Source: Blastococcus capsensis | Lineage (GTDB): Bacteria > Actinomycetota > Actinomycetes > Mycobacteriales > Geodermatophilaceae | DNA length: 64,000 nucleotides | Direction: 5' to 3' | Assembly: GCF_030165005.1 (NCBI RefSeq) | Contig: NZ_JASNNW010000010.1 | Coordinates: 157,041 to 221,040 of the forward strand | Shown here: positions 1 through 8,767 of the stretch, one piece after another | Position numbering within the stretch: position 1 is the stretch's first letter | Layout of the letters: every line of letters begins with the position of its first letter | Program-made: the position numbers and the translations under genes | The notes under the pieces: model-generated | What the model was told of the DNA's origin: nothing | Seen by the model: the letters and a program-made list of their open reading frames with translations, nothing else | Databases searched by the model: none

Positions 1-52
1 TGGTCCCGCGGCGTCCCGGCGGTCGTGTGGAGGTCTCGTAGCCTCTTCCGGC

Positions 53-1219
53 ATGTGGTCCTCGGCGTCGGTCGACTCGATCCGTGGCTGGGTGATGGTC
101 GCGGCCGCGTTCGCCGCGATGTTCGTCTCGTTCGGGATCGCCTATTCCTTCGGCGCGTTCCTCGAGCCGATGGCGGAGGAGTTCGGATCCGGCCGTGGCA
201 CCACGTCGGTCTTCTTCGCCCTGACCTCGCTCACGTACTTCGGCCTCGGCGCGCTCAGTGGCGTCGCGGTGGACCGCTACGGCCCCCGGCGCGTGCTGCT
301 CGTCGGTGCTCTCGCCCTCGGTGCCGGACTGGCCGCGACATCGCAGGCCGGGGAGCTGTGGATCGGACTGGTCACCTACGGCCTGGGGGTCGGCATCGGA
401 GTGGCCTGTGCCTATGTCCCGATGGTGGCTGTCGTCAGCGGGTGGTTCGAGCGACGGCGCACCCTCGCCATCGGGGTGGCGGTGACCGGGATCGGTCTGG
501 GCACGCTGACCGTCGCACCGCTGGCCGCCGCCCTGATCGGCGAGGTCGGGTGGCGCAACACCCACCTCGTGCTGGGCCTGGCCGGGGCGGTGGTCCTCGT
601 GGCCTGCGCCTTGGTCGTCACCCGCCCGCCGGTGCAGGCCAGCCCGGCGGCGCTGACGCTGCGCGAGGCGGTGCGGAACCGCGACTACCGCCGGTTGTAT
701 CTGGCGTCGGGCCTCATGGCCGTCGCGCTGTTCGTACCCTTCGTGCACCTGCCCGGATACGCCGAGGAGGCCGGAGTCGACCCGGTCGCGGCGGCGGCGC
801 TGGTCGGAGTGATCGGCGCCGCGAGCACCGCCGGCCGACTGTTGCTCGGCGTGATCGCGGCGAGAACCGGTACGTTGCGCGCCTTCCAAGGGTGCTTCCT
901 GACCATGGGCGCGAGCTTCGCGCTGTGGAGCGTCGGTGGCGGTTACGGCGTGCTGCTCACCTTCGCCGTCGTGCTGGGTGTCGGCTACGGAGGTTTCGTC
1001 GCGATCGGTCCCGCAGTCGTCGCCGAGCGCTTCGGCACCACCCGCCTGGGTGGACTGCTGGGGGTGCTCTACACCAGCGCCGGGATCGGGTCCGCGGTGG
1101 GCGCTCCGCTCGCCGGTGCGGCCGTCGATGCCTTCGGTTCCTACGCCCCGGCCATCGCCGGATGCCTGGCCCTCGGGCTGGCCGCCTACCTGACCGTGCT
1201 CGGCGTCGGTCGCACATGA
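53..1219 (+). CDS. MFS family transporter
   Basis: A 388-residue, strongly hydrophobic protein of the length and build of a major facilitator superfamily permease, with about twelve predicted membrane segments in two halves. The N-terminal half contains a DRYGPRR motif (about residue 76), the form of the conserved MFS loop 2-3 signature; the second half begins after a charged loop near residue 205. It probably exports or imports a small solute by secondary transport in the cytoplasmic membrane. The substrate cannot be read from the sequence; the monocarboxylate/oxalate-formate type subfamily is possible. The ATG at 53 is used; a GGAGG sequence lies 17 bp or more upstream, so translation start is not certain. 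The gene is not in an obvious operon; the next gene is convergent. Confidence 0.85.
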   Translation: MWSSASVDSIRGWVMVAAAFAAMFVSFGIAYSFGAFLEPMAEEFGSGRGTTSVFFALTSLTYFGLGALSGVAVDRYGPRRVLLVGALALGAGLAATSQAGELWIGLVTYGLGVGIGVACAYVPMVAVVSGWFERRRTLAIGVAVTGIGLGTLTVAPLAAALIGEVGWRNTHLVLGLAGAVVLVACALVVTRPPVQASPAALTLREAVRNRDYRRLYLASGLMAVALFVPFVHLPGYAEEAGVDPVAAAALVGVIGAASTAGRLLLGVIAARTGTLRAFQGCFLTMGASFALWSVGGGYGVLLTFAVVLGVGYGGFVAIGPAVVAERFGTTRLGGLLGVLYTSAGIGSAVGAPLAGAAVDAFGSYAPAIAGCLALGLAAYLTVLGVGRT

Positions 1220-1516
1220 GAACCGCGGCGCGCCGTGCTCGGCCCTGGGCCGGGCGTCGTGCCGAGGCGCGGTCGGCGGGGTGAGGCGCGGGCGCTGGAG
1301 CAGTTGCCTGCTGGTGGCCTGGGCGGCTGCCCGTGCCGGAAGTGGGCAGGGTCGACAACGCTCGGAACGGTCGTCGCGTCGCACTTCTGAAGAACTGTGG
1401 AGGTCATCCAGGAGATCACGCGGCGCAGCCGCCTCCGCCTGCTGGTCGCCGGGGCCGTCGCACACCAGCTTGGTGGACGCCACTTCGCATGGTTCCTGCC
1501 GGCGCGAGCACGGGAG
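1220..1516. other. intergenic, no gene seen
   Basis: Convergent gap between the transporter and the LuxR-type regulator. Open frames here are short or overlap the regulator on the opposite strand, and show no recognisable motif. No clear terminator hairpin with a T tract was found. Confidence 0.5.
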
Positions 1517-2413
1517 CTACGTCCGCACACGGCTCCGCTCGCTCGGGTGCCGGCGGACGACAGGAGCCACCGTGAAGATCCGGTCATCAGGACCGGACCG
1601 AGCCGGCCGATGAGCTGGCGCGTCGGAGGTGGTGCCGGGTCTGCGCAGGATGCCCCGCTGCTGGGCGTCGAGCACCGCGGTGAGGCGGTCGCTGACACGC
1701 AGCTTCCGATAGATGTTCTCGGTGTGCTTGCTGACTGTTCGGGTCGAACATCCGAGCCGGTGGGCGGCGGCCGCGGCGGTCAGCCCCTCGGAGAGGCAGA
1801 GCAAGACGCTCAATTCCCGGCCTGTCAGACCCGCTGCGCGGGCGTTGGCCTCCGCAGCGTCCTCCACAGGCCCCTCTTCCCGTCTCCATCGGCCCATCAG
1901 GCGGACGTGCCGGTCGAGCGCTGTCAGGAACGGTTGTACTGCGGTCACCAGCGCCAGGTCCCGCGCGTCGAAGTCGCGACCGGATCGGGAGAAGGCGAAG
2001 GCGACGACCTGGGTGGGGCCTCCCTGGAGGGGGAGGCTGATCATCTGGTCCCAACCGCGGAGGTCGGCGAGGAAGCCGCGGACGGGGGAGCGGTTCCAGG
2101 CGAGCCAGCCTCCGGCGGCTGCCTGGGCCGTTGCAGGGGCCAGGTCCCCCGCTGCGGTGGCCACCATGAGGGGGTGCATGTCGCGCATCCGATGGGTCGC
2201 CGCGATCATCGCTCGGATGTCCGGTGGGTCGAACCCGTGACCGCGGATGTCCGACTCGCCGGTGCGCCACGCCGCGCGCTGCAGAACGGCACCGGGCGCG
2301 TCGAGCCGTGGGCAGAGGATGGAGAACACGGTGTCGGTGGGGAAGCAGGGGCCGTCCATGCCGTCGAGCACGGCGACCGTGAAGTCGGTGATCTCCTGGA
2401 TCGCTGAGCTCAT
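1517..2413 (-). CDS. LuxR-family transcriptional regulator
   Basis: A 298-residue protein. The C-terminal part (about residues 195-255) is a LuxR-type helix-turn-helix with the signature LTGRELSVLLCLSEG, then a recognition helix STRTVSKHTENIYRKL. The N-terminal ~190 residues have no recognisable ligand domain but are of the size of a GAF/PAS-like sensor. About 40 arginine-rich residues follow the HTH. It is probably a DNA-binding regulator whose signal is unknown. The start at 2413 is chosen because GGAGGA lies five bases upstream of the ATG. It is transcribed away from the small gene at 2668, so the two may share a promoter region. Confidence 0.8.
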   Translation of the reverse strand: MSSAIQEITDFTVAVLDGMDGPCFPTDTVFSILCPRLDAPGAVLQRAAWRTGESDIRGHGFDPPDIRAMIAATHRMRDMHPLMVATAAGDLAPATAQAAAGGWLAWNRSPVRGFLADLRGWDQMISLPLQGGPTQVVAFAFSRSGRDFDARDLALVTAVQPFLTALDRHVRLMGRWRREEGPVEDAAEANARAAGLTGRELSVLLCLSEGLTAAAAAHRLGCSTRTVSKHTENIYRKLRVSDRLTAVLDAQQRGILRRPGTTSDAPAHRPARSGPDDRIFTVAPVVRRHPSERSRVRT

Positions 2414-2667
2414 GCGGATCCTCCGCTGGCACCGCGCGGTGACGTGGGGTCCGTGGGTCGAGGGCCCCGTGTCGGGTCCGCGCCTCATCTTCCGCCCGGA
2501 CAGAGCAGACGATCCTCGCGCGGCACCGCGTGGTCAACGGTCGTCGTCCCCCCGGGCGAGTCGCTCGTGCGGCGGGGGGTTCTGGTACGCAGTTGTGCGT
2601 AGAGACGCCGAGACCGTCTGTTCCTAGCGTCTGTCTTCCAGAGAACTGCATCGCTGTGGGGGAAGAC

Positions 2668-3069
2668 GTGTCACTCATCGTTGTGCACCTGCGTTGGAAC
2701 GACGTCGATTCGGGACAGTACGAGCAGATCTGCAGAGCACTCCCTGACGGCGAGCCCCGCCCGACCGGCTGTCTGCACCGTCGGCGACAGAGGCAGGGCA
2801 GCGTGGTCCTGATGACCGAGGTCTGGGGCGACGAGCAGGCGGCCGGCCGGTTCCTCGCCGAGTTGCCGGACGTACTGGGGCATGTCGCGGCCGGTCAGCC
2901 GCAGACGGCCATCTTCTCGGTGCCGGCGATCTACGGTGTGGCCTACGGTCTCCTGCCCGCGCGGATCCGTTCGCCGCAGGCGGATACGGGCGAGGCGCCG
3001 GTCATCCCCGTCCCGCGAGCCCCGGTGACCGCGCCGTCGTTCTCAGGATCGGAACGGCGCGAGCGCTAG
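2668..3069 (+). CDS. small hypothetical protein, possibly ABM-like
   Basis: A 133-residue protein with no confident family. The GTG start at 2668 is preferred over longer forms because the upstream codons are low-quality and overlap the regulator's promoter region. The sequence VSLIVVHLRWNDVDSGQYEQ, with later strands (GSVVLMTEVW, a helix, then TAIFSVPAIYG), resembles the short alternating pattern of dimeric alpha/beta-barrel (antibiotic biosynthesis monooxygenase-like) proteins; this is a shape resemblance only. The C-terminal 30 residues are proline-rich and probably unstructured. It is divergent from the LuxR gene and upstream of the aldehyde dehydrogenase, so it may be controlled by that regulator. 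Confidence 0.5.
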   Translation: MSLIVVHLRWNDVDSGQYEQICRALPDGEPRPTGCLHRRRQRQGSVVLMTEVWGDEQAAGRFLAELPDVLGHVAAGQPQTAIFSVPAIYGVAYGLLPARIRSPQADTGEAPVIPVPRAPVTAPSFSGSERRER

Positions 3070-3241
3070 GCACGTGCACCGCACCGGCCTGTTCCACCGA
3101 GGGCTGCAGGTGCAGCCCCTCGACTTCTGACTCATCTCTCCGGCGCGGCCGAGGCGCTGTCCAGCTGTGCTGCGCTGCCCTTTCGGCGCGCCGGGGCACG
3201 GTCCCAGCCTCGTGACAGGACGCGATCCGAAGGAGTTCTCG

Positions 3242-4696
3242 ATGATGCCTGCAGTCCAGGACGACGTGGACGTCGTCCTGCACAGAGCCCAGCAAGCGCA
3301 GCAGGCCTTCCGCCGGACGTCGGAGCGGGAGGTGGACCTGCTCTTGGAGGCGCTGGCGGAGGTGGTCGTCCGTCATGCCAGCGACCTGGCGGACCAGACC
3401 GTCACCGAGAGCGGGATGGGGTGCGCCGCCGACAAGCGGCAGAAGAACCTGTTCGCCGCCCAGGACGTGCTCCGCAGCCTCCGCGGACGCACTGGCTGCG
3501 GTCTCCTCGAGTCCAGGGGCGTCCCCGGTGTCATCGAGATCGCCCGGCCGGTGGGAGTGGTGCTCGGCCTCATGCCGCTGACCAACCCTGTCGCGACCCT
3601 TGCGTTCCTCACCTTGATCGCCCTGAAGTCCCGCAATGCGCTGGTCGTGCGGGCCCACCCGCGAGCTGCTCGGGTCACCGAACGAGCGGCGGCGCTGCTG
3701 CGCGAGGCGCTGCTCGACCACGGTGCTGCGCAGGATCTGCTGAACGCGATTCCTCCGGTCGACCGCGAACAGGTCCGGGCCCTGGTCCGCCATCCCTGCG
3801 TGGATCTCGTGGTGGCCACCGGCAGCACCGGACTCGTCGCCGCGGCCGGGGCGTCCGGCAAGCCGACCCTGGGTGCCGGCGCCGGGAACGCCCCGGCGTG
3901 GATCTGCGAGGACGCCTCGGTGGAGCGAGCGACGCGGATGGTCGTGGACAGCAAGTCCTTCGACCACGGGATCATCTGCGGATCGGAGCAACACCTTCTC
4001 GTCGACTCGTCGATCCTCCGCGCGGTGACGGCCGGCCTTCGGGGGGCAGGAGCCGCCGTCCTCAGCGCGGCCGAGGTCGATCGGTTGGAGGCCGCCCTCT
4101 TCGTCGACGGGAGGATGCGGATCGAACTGGCCGGCAAGTCGCCGACCCTGCTGGCCCAGCGGGCAGGCATCGCGGTCGGGCCGCAGGTGCGGCTCCTCGT
4201 CGTCCCGCTGTCCCGCGACAGGGCTGCCGGCCCATGGGGACTGGAGCGCCTGGCACCAGTGTTGACGATTCACGAGGTGCCAGGGGAGAAGGCGGCGTTG
4301 GCTCTCTGTGCCTGGTTGCTCGGACGCGGCGGCGCCGGCCACACCGCAGCCATCCACACCCGATCGAGGGCGCGAGCCGTCCGGTTCGCCGAGGCCGTGC
4401 CGGTGAGCCGGGTGATCCTCAACGGTCCGGCCTCCCAAGGCTGCATCGGACTCGGCAACGGGCTCACACCGTCACTGGCGCTGGGCTGCGGCGTCGCGGG
4501 AGGCGCCGTGACGACGGACAACCTCACGTACCGCCACCTGTTCCAGGTCACCCGTATCGCCACCCCGGTGTCTCCGCCGTCGCCCCGACCCCGCCCGGAC
4601 TTCGGGGCGCAGCACGGTGCGGACGCGGATGGCCGTCCGTCGGCGTGGAGCGGTGAACGTGATGCCCTGCGGGATCCGGTGCCGGCCGGTGGATGA
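3242..4696 (+). CDS. CoA-acylating aldehyde dehydrogenase
   Basis: A 484-residue aldehyde dehydrogenase superfamily protein of the EutE/AdhE-N-terminal/sulfoacetaldehyde dehydrogenase type, which converts an aldehyde, NAD(P)+ and CoA into an acyl-CoA. The catalytic segment SKSFDHGIICGSEQ places the nucleophile at Cys246, matching the SKTFDNG-ICASEQ pattern of acylating enzymes. A VVATGSTGLV segment and the GAGAGNAPAWI nucleotide-binding segment precede it. The C-terminal LTYRHLFQVTRIA is the usual family ending; about 40 further proline- and arginine-rich residues look like an unstructured tail. AGGAG at 3231-3235 fixes the start. No microcompartment genes or partner alcohol dehydrogenase are nearby, so the physiological aldehyde is unknown. 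Confidence 0.85.
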   Translation: MMPAVQDDVDVVLHRAQQAQQAFRRTSEREVDLLLEALAEVVVRHASDLADQTVTESGMGCAADKRQKNLFAAQDVLRSLRGRTGCGLLESRGVPGVIEIARPVGVVLGLMPLTNPVATLAFLTLIALKSRNALVVRAHPRAARVTERAAALLREALLDHGAAQDLLNAIPPVDREQVRALVRHPCVDLVVATGSTGLVAAAGASGKPTLGAGAGNAPAWICEDASVERATRMVVDSKSFDHGIICGSEQHLLVDSSILRAVTAGLRGAGAAVLSAAEVDRLEAALFVDGRMRIELAGKSPTLLAQRAGIAVGPQVRLLVVPLSRDRAAGPWGLERLAPVLTIHEVPGEKAALALCAWLLGRGGAGHTAAIHTRSRARAVRFAEAVPVSRVILNGPASQGCIGLGNGLTPSLALGCGVAGGAVTTDNLTYRHLFQVTRIATPVSPPSPRPRPDFGAQHGADADGRPSAWSGERDALRDPVPAGG

Positions 4697-4719
4697 GGCA
4701 TGTAGTCGATCGGAGCGGG

Positions 4720-5051
4720 ACGGGCACCGACCGGCGGCGAAGTGCAGGGTGTCGTCCTCGAACTGGTAGACGTCGAGAATGCCGGCACGGGAAGGGTGCC
4801 ACCGTTCGTTGGCCGTCGATGTCACGATCCCTTCTTCGCGTTCGGTGCACATCGCCCGAAGTTGACGACAGTTCCGGCGCGGCCGGCTTCACCGGCCGTT
4901 GACGCAGGAGCGCCACGGGCAGTCCCGGTACGTGGATGGCCATGCTCGTCGACGTCTCGTCGCGCAGCTTGAGGTCTTTCCAGGCCGCGTCGACGCGCTC
5001 CACGGCCTTCCCGAGTCGTATGCGGACGGCAGTCAGCTGACACCAGGTCAC
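4720..5051 (-). pseudogene. possible gene remnant, split over two frames
   Basis: Two stretches on the minus strand look coding by third-position GC but lie in different frames: one from about 5051 down to 4905 (containing AAWKDLKLRDETS) and one from about 4823 down to 4725 (containing NERWHPSRAGILDVYQFED). They do not join without a frameshift, and neither has a recognised family. I read this as a decayed fragment of one gene; chance open frames in GC-rich DNA are the alternative. The rest of the 4697-5174 gap holds the vapB1 promoter and operator. Confidence 0.3.
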
Positions 5052-5139
5052 CGGGGGACGGCCCTTCCGCCGTTCAACGCCCGTGGGTCTCTGGCTGCGG
5101 GGCAGATTTCCGACACGCCACTGCCTATACTGCGGTCCT

Positions 5140-5160
5140 TATCCGTATATACGCACTGAG
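5140..5160 (+). promoter_or_regulatory. putative vapBC1 operator
   Basis: The palindrome GTATATAC at 5145-5152 lies 22 bases upstream of the vapB1 GTG. A further TATACT at 5126-5131 could be a -10 box. VapB proteins autoregulate their operon by binding short palindromes, so this is a natural operator candidate; the assignment is inference. Confidence 0.4.
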
Positions 5161-5174
5161 AACGGATCTCGCCG

Positions 5175-5381
5175 GTGACGAAGCGCTTGATCGACCTCGA
5201 CGACGACCTGCTGGCTTCAGCGCAACGCGAGCTCAACACCACCGGGGTGTCGGACACAGTCCGGGCCGCGCTGCGGCAGGCGGCGAGCGCGGCCGCCCGC
5301 GCGCGGCAGGTGACGTGGCTGCGCGAGGGTGGGCTCGAGACCATGGCGGATTCCGCCCGGCGAGCTGACGTGTGGCGGTGA
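5175..5381 (+). CDS. vapB: VapB-type antitoxin
   Basis: A 68-residue protein. The N-terminal segment (MTKRLIDLDDDLLASAQREL ... TGVSDTVRAALRQA) has the beta strand-helix-helix pattern of VapB antitoxins of the VapB/MT-type ribbon-helix-helix family. The C-terminal ~25 residues would wrap the toxin. A GTG start at 5175 is used. It overlaps the vapC start by 10 bases, the usual coupling in vapBC operons. It should neutralise VapC and repress its own promoter, for which a GTATATAC palindrome upstream is a candidate operator. Confidence 0.8.
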   Translation: MTKRLIDLDDDLLASAQRELNTTGVSDTVRAALRQAASAAARARQVTWLREGGLETMADSARRADVWR

Positions 5382-5794
5382 TCGCCCGGTTCCTCATCGA
5401 CACCAGCGCGGCGGCTCGGATGCGGCTGGCCGCCGTTGCCGACCGGTTGGAGCCACTCATCTCCGGGGGACTGGTGGCCACCTGCGCCACCCTGGATGCC
5501 GAGGCGCTCTGCAGCGCCCGCAGCCCTGCGGAGTACGAGCAGGTGCGCGCCGACCGCCGCGAGGCGTACGAGTACCTGCCCACCGACGACGGTCAGTGGC
5601 AAGGTGCGTTCGACGCACAGCGCGTCCTGGCTCGCAGTGGGCGGCACCGAGCGGTAGGAATCGCCGATTTGTTGACCGCCGTGCTGGCAGCTGAGCACGG
5701 GATGACGGTCCTGCACTACGACAGCGACTTCGAGATCGCTGCCGAGGTACTCGAGTTCGAGCACCGATGGGTGTTGCCACGAGGAACCGCCTAG
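5372..5794 (+). CDS. vapC: VapC PIN-domain ribonuclease toxin
   Basis: A 140-residue PIN-domain protein, the toxin of the pair; VapC toxins are Mg2+-dependent ribonucleases that cut tRNA or rRNA and stop translation. The acidic quartet is visible: Asp10 in RFLIDTSA, Glu44 in TLDAEAL, Asp99 in GIADLL and Asp117/Asp119 in LHYDSDFE. The length is normal for the family and the ORF is intact, unlike the related pair at 13.4-14.1 kb. A copy of the nested palindrome begins 17 bases after the stop. Confidence 0.88.
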   Translation: MAVIARFLIDTSAAARMRLAAVADRLEPLISGGLVATCATLDAEALCSARSPAEYEQVRADRREAYEYLPTDDGQWQGAFDAQRVLARSGRHRAVGIADLLTAVLAAEHGMTVLHYDSDFEIAAEVLEFEHRWVLPRGTA

Positions 5795-5810
5795 TGGCGT
5801 CTACCAAGAG

Positions 5811-5856
5811 GTGTGCATGAGCGGTGTCCGAGGGGCGGCACGGCATATACGCACAC
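5811..5856 (+). repeat. nested palindromic repeat, copy A
   Basis: Outer arms GTGTGC (5811-5816) and GCACAC (5851-5856) enclose an inner inverted repeat GTGTC...GGCAC around CGAGGGGC. Relative to copies B and C the inner right arm has A to G, which still pairs as a G-U wobble, so the fold is kept. It sits just after vapC and could act as its terminator. Confidence 0.7.
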
Positions 5857-5906
5857 GGCCTCAGCTACCGATGCCTGACCGGCACCCGCAAGGCCCCAGA
5901 CGTCGA

Positions 5907-6527
5907 TCAGTCCCTCGCCTCAGGCCTCGGAGAGGCGTTCCTGAGGGCGTAGCCAATCCATGCCAGGCCCAGCCCGAACAACGGGACGCCGATGTAGAAG
6001 CCCCATTCCGTGGTGCTCGAGTCGTCCTCGAAGAAGGCACCGGTGGCCATGTCGATCGCTACCGCGGCGACGAGACCGAGCAGCATGAGCAACGGGGCGC
6101 CCGGAGGGAACCTTTTCGCGATGGCGCTGCCGACGGCGAAGAGCACGATGCCGACGAGGAATGCGAGGAAGCCGATCATCCAGAGCACGTTGGCCCACGC
6201 AGGCTCCCCGGGATCGCCGACCGCTTCCAGGACGAGGAAGACGACGCCCAAGGCGACGACCAGCCCCGCGCCTGCAGCCACCAGCAGGCTGCCCGCCCTG
6301 CCGGCCCAGCCGTCGGCCGGCGACTGGACACGGTGCAGTTGCGGGACGACGTAGGTCAGCAGGCCGAATCCGATGAGGATGGCGAGCCAGGCCCAGTCGA
6401 CGGCAATGCTGACCAGGGCGCCGAGAGCGAACAGGGCTCCGGCCACCATTGTCAACGTCCCCACCGTCTGCGCCCGGTCCTGTACCGCCCCTGTCTCGGC
6501 GAATGTCGTGCTCGAGGTCTGCTTCAT
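5907..6527 (-). CDS. six- or seven-helix membrane protein of unknown function
   Basis: A 206-residue integral membrane protein. After a short polar N-terminus (MKQTSSTTFAETG) there are six or seven hydrophobic segments, including VGTLTMVAGALFALGALVSI, LAILIGFGLLTYVVPQL and LWMIGFLAFLVGIVLFAVG. No catalytic or transport motif is visible. The start at 6527 is chosen because GGAGAC lies five bases upstream of the ATG. The gene stands alone; its function is unknown. Confidence 0.65.
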   Translation of the reverse strand: MKQTSSTTFAETGAVQDRAQTVGTLTMVAGALFALGALVSIAVDWAWLAILIGFGLLTYVVPQLHRVQSPADGWAGRAGSLLVAAGAGLVVALGVVFLVLEAVGDPGEPAWANVLWMIGFLAFLVGIVLFAVGSAIAKRFPPGAPLLMLLGLVAAVAIDMATGAFFEDDSSTTEWGFYIGVPLFGLGLAWIGYALRNASPRPEARD

Positions 6528-6718
6528 GGCTGTCTCCGGGTGGGACGTGGTTCGTCGGACCCCCGCACCGAGATGGTGCTCCGGCCTCCCGGCGTCTGAC
6601 AACGCCCTGCTGCGCGGGGCCAGCCGGCCGGCCGATGTGGTCCCTCATGCGTCGGGCGGACGTGCCGACGTCAGGAACAGGAGAACCCCCCGGCCCAGGA
6701 GCCGTGAGCGTTCAACTC

Positions 6719-6753
6719 GGTATCCGAGCGGCGACGCGGCACATTCGCGCACG
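6719..6753 (+). repeat. degenerate palindromic repeat, copy D
   Basis: About 27 of 34 positions match the core of copies B and C (GTATCCGAGCGGCGAC followed by a CACAT...CGCACG tail). The outer GTGTGC arm is absent and the inner arms no longer pair well, so it looks like a decaying member of the family. Confidence 0.45.
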
Positions 6754-6799
6754 TCTGCAGGTGGACTGACCGGCCCGCCGGGCGTGGCGGTTGACGCGG

Positions 6800-7465
6800 T
6801 CAGCCGTGGGCGATCTGCCAGAAATCGCCCACCAACCCCACGCTGTCGAGGATGGCTTGGTTCTGCTGTCGAGAGTGCGGTTTCCACTGCGGGGCCAGCC
6901 GGTCCCCCCACCAGGCGTGGGCGAGGGCGCTCAGGGTCGTCGCGGGCATCGTCGCCCCGGGGGACCGGGCCCCGAGCCAGCGGTAAATGTGCTCCTCCGA
7001 CCGGAAGAGATTCATCGTGCTCTAGGTGAAGACGATGTCGTCCCACCAACGGTGCGCGGGCACCAGGCAGTGGAAGAGCAGGGAGGGCTCGTCCGGGTGC
7101 TCGTCCTCGACGGCGACCTTCACCGGCTCGCCGCAGTCGGCGCAGGACGTCTCGATCCGTCCGTCGCTTCTCAGAGCGGCACAGATTCCGAAGGCGTCCC
7201 AGGCGCAGTTGGCGTACCACCAGCGGTCCGTTGCCCACACCCGGTAGGCGCTGGGGACGGCAGAGAAGGGGTTCGCCATGCGGATCTCGGTCCCCCCAGC
7301 GTTGAGGACCAGGGCGTGGTCCTCGTGCAGACGTCGCCACCCCGCACGCACCTCGGCGGCCGTCATCCTCATCACGACGGCGACCTCTTCGGCCGACGGG
7401 GACCGACCGAGCGCCACGAATGCCTGGTAGGTCTCGTTGCGCAGCGCGATGTCGGCAGGGCTCAC
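6800..7465 (-). pseudogene. MerB-family (alkylmercury lyase-like) gene with in-frame amber stop
   Basis: Two open segments, 7465-7022 (147 residues) and 7015-6800 (71 residues), are in the same frame and separated by a TAG at 7022-7024. Together they match the alkylmercury lyase family: an N-terminal winged-helix-like part, then CAWDAFGI, equivalent to the MerB Cys96/Asp99 segment, then SCADCGEPV, then DDIVFT-stop-STMNLFRSEEH. In family members a Cys, equivalent to MerB catalytic Cys159, is expected where the TAG lies. MerB protonates carbon-mercury bonds; many actinobacterial relatives have unknown substrates and no mer operon, and none is seen here. The N-terminal GTG start is uncertain. 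The gene is probably inactivated. Confidence 0.7.
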
Positions 7466-7942
7466 AGGGGCAGTGTGGCCCTACCGAGCCGCTTCGGGAG
7501 CGGTCGGCGGAGCGGCCGGCCGGCTGCTCGCGCGACGTGCGCAGCGGGAGCGGACGCGCCCTCCTCCGGCGCTCCGGAAGACCGGACCACGGTGGTCGGA
7601 AACCGTCGTTCTCCTGTCGGTGTCCGGCGGGCGACACGGTGTGCACGCGAACGTCTGGCCGTCGCCCTCGACCCGGGGGCGGGCGGACCGGAGGTGATCG
7701 ACATCCGGACGAATCGGCGCGGGCCAAGGCCCGGCCCCGAGTACGGCGGCCTCTCGTCACCGATCACGGAACCGGCTGCTGTCTCCCGGTGACCTGGACG
7801 AAGACCTGGGCAAGGCGCAGCCCCACGGCGGTGGGGGGACAGACAGCTCCGGCGCAGCACGGAGCAGTTGGTCTCTGTTCGCGGGGGGACGGTCGGGCCA
7901 ACCTCTTGGAGAGTCTTGCTGGGACCACGGAAGGGGATCGGG
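7466..7942. other. intergenic, no gene seen
   Basis: Divergent gap between the MerB-like gene and the methyltransferase. The open frames on both strands are arginine/proline-rich shadows with no motif. It must contain both promoters; an AAGGGGA ribosome-binding site for the methyltransferase lies at 7931. Confidence 0.5.
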
Positions 7943-8767
7943 ATGACGGTCACAGTCAGCGACGCAGAACTGAAGGCCCGTCATCGCAAGATGTGGGCCT
8001 CCGGGGATTACGCCCAGATGGTCGAGACATTCCTGCTGCCGCTCGGTCCACGGCTCGTGGAGGCCTGCGACGTGCGCGCCGGACAGCGCGTCCTCGACGT
8101 CGCGGCCGGCACCGGCAACGCCGCGCTTCCCGCCGCTGAGCGGGGTGCGCGGGTGATCGCGAGCGATCTCACACCCGAACTGCTGGAGATGGGCCGGCGT
8201 CGCGCGGAGGCCCAAGGGCTGGAGCTGGAATGGACGGAGGCCGACGCGGAGAATCTGCCGTTCGAGGACGGATCCTTCGACGTCGTCATGTCCACGATCG
8301 GGGTCATGTTCGCGCCGCACCACCAAGACGCCGCCGACCAGCTCCTGCGCGTATGCCGGCCCGGCGGGACGGTCGGTCTGCTGTGCTGGACGCCGGACGG
8401 CATGCTCGGCGCGCTGTTCGCCACGATGAAGCCGTTCGCGCCACCACCTCCACCCGGCGCGCAGCCGCCGCCGCTGTGGGGCAGCCAAGACCACGTGCAG
8501 GCGCTGTTCGGTGATGAGGTGGAGTGGCGGACGTTGACCCGCGACGTCCTCGAGATCACTGCCTTCCCCGACCCGCACGACTACGCCCGGCACTTCACGA
8601 CGTATTACGGGCCGACGATCGCGGCCCGGGCCAACGCCGTCCGCGAAGGCCGCGAGGCCGAGTTCGACGACGCGCTGGACCGCTTCAGCGTCGAGTGGAA
8701 CCGCGGTACACCGGATCGAGCGCGGTTCGAGAAGGAGTACCTGCTCGCCGTCGGCACCCGGCGCTGA
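7943..8767 (+). CDS. class I SAM-dependent methyltransferase
   Basis: A 274-residue Rossmann-fold methyltransferase of the UbiE/MenG-like (Methyltransf_11/25) type. Motif I is VLDVAAGTGNAAL (about residues 51-63), an acidic residue in VIASDLTPELL follows, and motif IV is FDVVMSTIGVMF. A proline-rich loop (FAPPPPPGAQPPP) and a C-terminal helical region of about 90 residues complete it. It should transfer a methyl group from S-adenosylmethionine to a small molecule; the acceptor cannot be inferred. The ATG at 7943 is chosen over an upstream GTG because AAGGGGA precedes it. The gene is monocistronic. Confidence 0.82.
   Translation: MTVTVSDAELKARHRKMWASGDYAQMVETFLLPLGPRLVEACDVRAGQRVLDVAAGTGNAALPAAERGARVIASDLTPELLEMGRRRAEAQGLELEWTEADAENLPFEDGSFDVVMSTIGVMFAPHHQDAADQLLRVCRPGGTVGLLCWTPDGMLGALFATMKPFAPPPPPGAQPPPLWGSQDHVQALFGDEVEWRTLTRDVLEITAFPDPHDYARHFTTYYGPTIAARANAVREGREAEFDDALDRFSVEWNRGTPDRARFEKEYLLAVGTRR

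Noticed and set aside
1397..2407. 336-residue plus-strand frame opposite the LuxR regulator
   Set aside because: The HTH motif and ribosome-binding site are on the minus strand; this is a shadow.
7022..7024. Pyrrolysine or selenocysteine recoding at the amber codon
   Set aside because: Selenocysteine uses UGA, and no pyrrolysine genes or actinobacterial use of UAG recoding are known to me; a plain nonsense mutation is simpler.
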